Shown piece by piece: positions 41,588-43,942 of a DNA stretch of 43,942 nt. The stretch covers positions 1-43,942 of the forward strand of contig NZ_JACBYE010000037.1 in assembly GCF_013415325.1 (NCBI RefSeq). Reading direction: 5' to 3'. The stretch comes from Sanguibacter inulinus (GTDB lineage Bacteria > Actinomycetota > Actinomycetes > Actinomycetales > Cellulomonadaceae). Position 1 is the stretch's first letter; the number at the start of each line of letters is the position of its first letter. The translations under genes and the position numbers were made by a program. Under the pieces are notes generated by a model. That model was not told the DNA's origin, made no database searches, and saw only the letters and a program-made list of their open reading frames with translations.

Positions 41588-42184
41588 TCACTCGTCAGGC
41601 GTCCTGCCCGAGAGGATGAGGATGCGCTCGATGGTGCTCCGGTCAGGTGTCACAGCGTGCCGGACCTGCCCGAAGGCCTTCCCGGTGCCGCGTGCCGACC
41701 CGGGGAGCAGCTCGAGGCGGCGCAGGACGAGCGCAGCCACGGTCGGGTCGACCTCCCACTCGAACCCGAGAGTCCGCGCCAGGTCCCAGGTGTGGATCAC
41801 CGTGTCGCACAGCTGCATGCCGTAGAGGTCGTCGATGCTGCGAGCCCCCGGTACTCCCGGGACCTCCCGCACCTGGGACTCGTCGTCGGTGGAGGCAAAG
41901 GCATCCTCCATGTCTCTGGCGGTGCGCCTGTACGCGTGATCGAAGCCGTGGTGAGCCATGTCGCCTGCGGGAGGGGCCGACGCGGGGTCAGGCGCGCCGT
42001 CCGGGGCCCCAGGTCCTCCCGTGAGGGCCCGGGCGAAGGCGAGGTTCTCGTCGAGCAGATGATGGTAGAGGTCTCTGACGTCCCACTCCTCGCACGGCGT
42101 CGGGGACGTCAGGTCGCCGGGCGTGACCTCCGACAGGTATGACGCGAGCTGCTCGGTGGCCGTGCGCAGTGCGGAGATGTCCAC
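41588..42184 (-). CDS. DinB/MDMPI-like protein (TIGR03086-type)
   Basis: A 198-residue member of the mycothiol-dependent maleylpyruvate isomerase-like/DinB superfamily. The N-terminal helix bundle carries DLTSPTPCEEWDVRDLYHHLLDENLAFARAL (about 22-52, metal-ligand His in HH), with MQLCDTVIHTWDLARTLG near 127 as the second conserved block. Many members bind a divalent metal and use mycothiol, so it may act on thiol or electrophile conjugates. GTG 42184 was chosen because AGAGG lies 8 nt upstream; the start at 42265 lacks one. Substrate unknown. The 42185-42470 gap contains AT-richer DNA near 42240-42280 and the terminator below, but no gene. Confidence 0.82.
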   Translation of the reverse strand: MDISALRTATEQLASYLSEVTPGDLTSPTPCEEWDVRDLYHHLLDENLAFARALTGGPGAPDGAPDPASAPPAGDMAHHGFDHAYRRTARDMEDAFASTDDESQVREVPGVPGARSIDDLYGMQLCDTVIHTWDLARTLGFEWEVDPTVAALVLRRLELLPGSARGTGKAFGQVRHAVTPDRSTIERILILSGRTPDE

Positions 42185-42386
42185 TGTCCAACCTCTCAGA
42201 CGTCGATCTGTGGTCGGTTGTTTGGACTCCGGGGGTTCTGGCCAAGTTATCGCCCTATGGTGCAATAGTCCAGATCACGGTTGTCGGCACGGCGGGGCGA
42301 CGCCGAGCGAGGGCGCTGAGCGTCGCTGCCGGCGAGCGTGGGAGAGGCCTCGTGGCGCAACCGTCGACGCCCTGACGGACGGCTGC

Positions 42387-42416
42387 GCCCTCGCGCACCG
42401 GTCGGTGCACGAGGGC
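42387..42416 (-). terminator. Flavin reductase terminator
   Basis: GCCCTCG (42387-42393) pairs with CGAGGGC (42410-42416); after one mismatch GCACCG (42395-42400) pairs with CGGTGC (42403-42408), giving a 13-bp stem. It lies 55 bp beyond the flavin reductase stop on the minus strand. Confidence 0.75.
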
Positions 42417-42470
42417 ATGGTGGCCGCGCGATGGGTAGGCGGTGGCGCGGCCTCAGGGGCGGAGCTCGGC

Positions 42471-42995
42471 TCAGATCGCCGTCTGGTCCCCGATGCGGTG
42501 GTACGTCCTGTCGTGGAACACCAGCGGGGTGGCGTCGGTGCGGGTCTGGGACTCGATGGCCCGGACGGAGACGAGGAAGCTCTCGCCGACGGGAGTGCGC
42601 TCGAGGATCCGCCCGCGCAGCCAGGTGACGGCCCCGTCGATCACGGCCTCGCCGCTCGGGAGCTCGGTCCAGCCGCCCGCGGCGAAGCGGTCGATGCCGC
42701 TCGTCGCGAAGCGTGCCGACACGTCGTCCTGGTCCTGAGAGAGGAAGCTGACGGCGAGGGTGTCGGCCTCGGCGAGCGCGGCCCACGACGACGACGTCCC
42801 GGCGATCGAGAAGGCGAGCAGCGGCGGTGCCGCGGACACCGAGATGACCGAGGTCGCTGTGAAGCCCACGTGCCCGTGGGGTCCGCGCAGGGTCACGACG
42901 GCGACGCCGGCGGGGTGCTGGCGGAACACGGTCTTGAACTCGTCGGGGGACAGGTGGGTGTCGAGGTCGGCGAGACGCTCGTCCTGGATGGTCAT
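42471..42995 (-). CDS. Flavin reductase (HpaC/SnaC-like) under a SAM riboswitch
   Basis: A 174-residue flavin reductase domain protein. Typical run: FKTVFRQHPAGVAVVT at 19-34, GFTATSVISVSAAPPLLAFSI (about 44-64) binding flavin, then FLSQDQDDVSARFA and a late DRTYHRIGD. It reduces FMN with NAD(P)H and releases FMNH2 for two-component monooxygenases; the NtaA/SnaA/DmoA-like LLM enzymes at 3507-15509 have no reductase of their own in the operon, and this one is the best candidate, because it too is under sulfur control. ATG 42995 has GAAGGA 7 nt upstream. A SAM-IV-type riboswitch is 54 nt upstream. Confidence 0.92.
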   Translation of the reverse strand: MTIQDERLADLDTHLSPDEFKTVFRQHPAGVAVVTLRGPHGHVGFTATSVISVSAAPPLLAFSIAGTSSSWAALAEADTLAVSFLSQDQDDVSARFATSGIDRFAAGGWTELPSGEAVIDGAVTWLRGRILERTPVGESFLVSVRAIESQTRTDATPLVFHDRTYHRIGDQTAI

Positions 42996-43027
42996 GTGCA
43001 GTCCTTCGGTGGTCTGTCGTCGGCTTG

Positions 43028-43127
43028 CCGGTCCCGGGGGACCAGCCAGGTCATCTCCCGGAGCACCCCGCCATGACGATGGGGTTGCTGTCCGACCAGC
43101 CGGGGCTTCGCGTCGGTTCTCGTGACC
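43028..43127 (-). promoter_or_regulatory. SAM-IV-class riboswitch (minus strand) with expression platform
   Basis: Read on the minus strand, the aptamer covers 43127 down to 43049. P1 is GGTCA with TGACC; P2 is CCGAC with GTCGG, its loop including CCCCGG able to pair with CCGGG in the 3' part; P3 has AACCCC with GGGGTG. It shares the blocks GGTCACGAGA, CAGCAACCCC and GGGGTGCTCC with 36758-36836. Directly after P1, CTGGTCC-CCCG-GGACCGG (43045-43028) forms a hairpin that can end transcription or mask downstream RNA. It should repress the flavin reductase when SAM is high. Confidence 0.88.
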
Positions 43128-43137
43128 TTGAGGGACT

Positions 43138-43165
43138 GGTATAGCAACGGCTCGCGTCCTGTCAT
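43138..43165 (-). promoter_or_regulatory. Promoter of the riboswitch-flavin reductase transcript
   Basis: On the minus strand -35 ATGACA (43165-43160), a 16-bp spacer and -10 TATACC (43143-43138) predict a start near 43131, a few bases before the aptamer. Confidence 0.65.
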
Positions 43166-43194
43166 CGCCTTTCCCAGAACGTCTCACCATCTGG

Positions 43195-43942
43195 TCAGGG
43201 GGCGGTGCTCGGGGTGGACGCCGGGGTGCTGACCGGTCGCTCGGGCTGTGCCTCGGCCGGAGCTCCACCCGGTACCTCCCCAGGAGCAGTCTCGAGAGTC
43301 CCCTCGGGCGCTCCTCCGACCTCGGCGACGCTCACCGTCCACGTGCGGCTCGGGCCGAAGCCTGTGACGGCTGTGCCACCCGCACCCACGTCGACGTACC
43401 GCAGGCTCAGCGTGTGCGACCCCGCAGACGGGCCGCGCCAGACGAGGTCCTCCCCGCCCGCCACCCTGTGGAGCTCGCCCGTCGGCGTCCCGTCGACGCT
43501 CAGCTGCACGAGCTCTCCGGCGGTCCCCTCGACCCGCAGGGGGACGTCGCCCCCGTCGGGGGCCTCGATCACCTCGCCGTCGGTCGGCGCTGCCAGGACG
43601 GGACGGTCGAAGGTCCACGAGAGCACCGTGGACGCCTCGGACTCGGAGCCTGTCGTCTCGTCGCGGGCGTGCGCGGCGACGGTCAGGGCGTCCGTCGAGG
43701 TGAGGCACGGAGGCGGTGCCGCGGTCAGCTCCCCGCACACCTGCGCAGACCAGGCGCCCGAGGTGTCTGCGACGGCTGTCGCCAGCGAGTCGCCCGAGGA
43801 GCTCGTCACGACGACAGTGGCACCCGGCTCGGCCGCCCCTGAGACGGTGGGGAAGGTGATCAGCACAGTGCCTGCCGCCGGTCCGGTGAGTGTCGGCACC
43901 CTGGGCCCGGCGGGCTCAGAGGGGCCTGAGGGCGGTGAACCC
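43195..43942 (-). CDS. C-terminal part of a surface-type Ig-like repeat protein (partial)
   Basis: The frame is open to the window edge, so only the last 248 residues or so are present; a GTG at 43899 is probably not the start. Visible: one bacterial Ig-like domain (PTLTGPAAGTVLITFPTVSG then AEPGATVVVTSSSGDSLATAVADTSGAWSAQV), a second beta-rich domain (PVLAAPTDGEVIEAPDGGDVPLRVEG... WRGPSAGSHTLSLRYVDVG), and a Pro/Ala/Glu-rich tail. Such domains are common in secreted adhesins or cell-wall proteins of actinobacteria. No LPXTG motif or membrane anchor is seen at the C-terminus. The upstream part, needed to name it, is outside the window. Confidence 0.75.
   Translation of the reverse strand, partial: GSPPSGPSEPAGPRVPTLTGPAAGTVLITFPTVSGAAEPGATVVVTSSSGDSLATAVADTSGAWSAQVCGELTAAPPPCLTSTDALTVAAHARDETTGSESEASTVLSWTFDRPVLAAPTDGEVIEAPDGGDVPLRVEGTAGELVQLSVDGTPTGELHRVAGGEDLVWRGPSAGSHTLSLRYVDVGAGGTAVTGFGPSRTWTVSVAEVGGAPEGTLETAPGEVPGGAPAEAQPERPVSTPASTPSTAP

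Noticed and set aside
42139-42375. Plus-strand 78-codon frame opposite the MDMPI-like start
   Set aside because: No ribosome site, no family, and it overlaps the flavin reductase terminator region.

Overview
The window is high-GC DNA with dense, mostly GTG/ATG-started genes, strong GGAGG-type ribosome sites next to apparently leaderless genes, an IdeR/DtxR-type iron box, a maleylpyruvate-isomerase-like DinB protein of the mycothiol-linked type, and two SAM-IV-class riboswitches. Together these point to a Gram-positive actinobacterium, probably order Micrococcales (a relative of Cellulomonas, Sanguibacter or Oerskovia). The order-level placement is inference. No rRNA, tRNA, CRISPR array, transposase or phage gene was seen.

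Layout. 0-2.8 kb: an alpha/beta hydrolase and a divergent TetR regulator sharing two near-identical 16-bp operators, then an unrecognised protein. 2.95-16.7 kb: a long co-directional sulfur-type operon. It opens with a consensus promoter, a 31-residue leader peptide with a Cys-Cys pair (all TGT codons) and two hairpins. Then come five luciferase-like (LLM) flavin monooxygenases, a DUF1684 protein, two GNAT acetyltransferases, a polar-amino-acid ABC importer (permease, ATPase, lipoprotein) and a sarcosine-oxidase-like flavoenzyme. The gene set matches the Bacillus yxe/ytm logic for salvaging S-substituted cysteines (import, N-acetylation, oxidative C-S cleavage by an FMN monooxygenase). 16.7-19.4 kb: a small leaderless ORF, HxlR/RidA divergent pair, a membrane protein and a TetR gene.

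18.7-24.8 kb: a sugar module. The TetR gene, an MFS importer, a GH30 and a GH42 glycosidase are tied together by the same TACC-N8-GGTA operator, found at both 19.46 and 24.73 kb. Between the convergent glycosidases lie several hairpins, including a perfect 23-bp inverted repeat. 24.8-29 kb: a degenerate Nudix-like protein, a self-inhibited class II Fic protein with a 35-bp palindrome over its -10, and a translationally coupled M20 amidohydrolase/ATP-grasp pair. 29-33 kb: a PRISE-like reductase, an iron-siderophore lipoprotein under an iron box, and an NADPH-FMN reductase divergent from a TetR gene around a 10-bp-arm palindrome.

33-41.4 kb: a second import system. An oligopeptide-family lipoprotein, a LysR regulator, two permeases, a fused double ATPase and a rhodanese-domain protein; the permease operon starts with a promoter, a SAM-IV-type riboswitch and a terminator-like hairpin. 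41.6-43.9 kb: a DinB/MDMPI protein, a flavin reductase under a second SAM-IV-type riboswitch on the minus strand, and the C-terminal part of a surface-type protein that runs off the window.

The unifying picture is inference: one cysteine-sensing leader and two SAM riboswitches control import of organosulfur compounds, FMN-dependent cleavage of C-S bonds, and the reduced flavin those monooxygenases need, spread over 40 kb with unrelated modules between.
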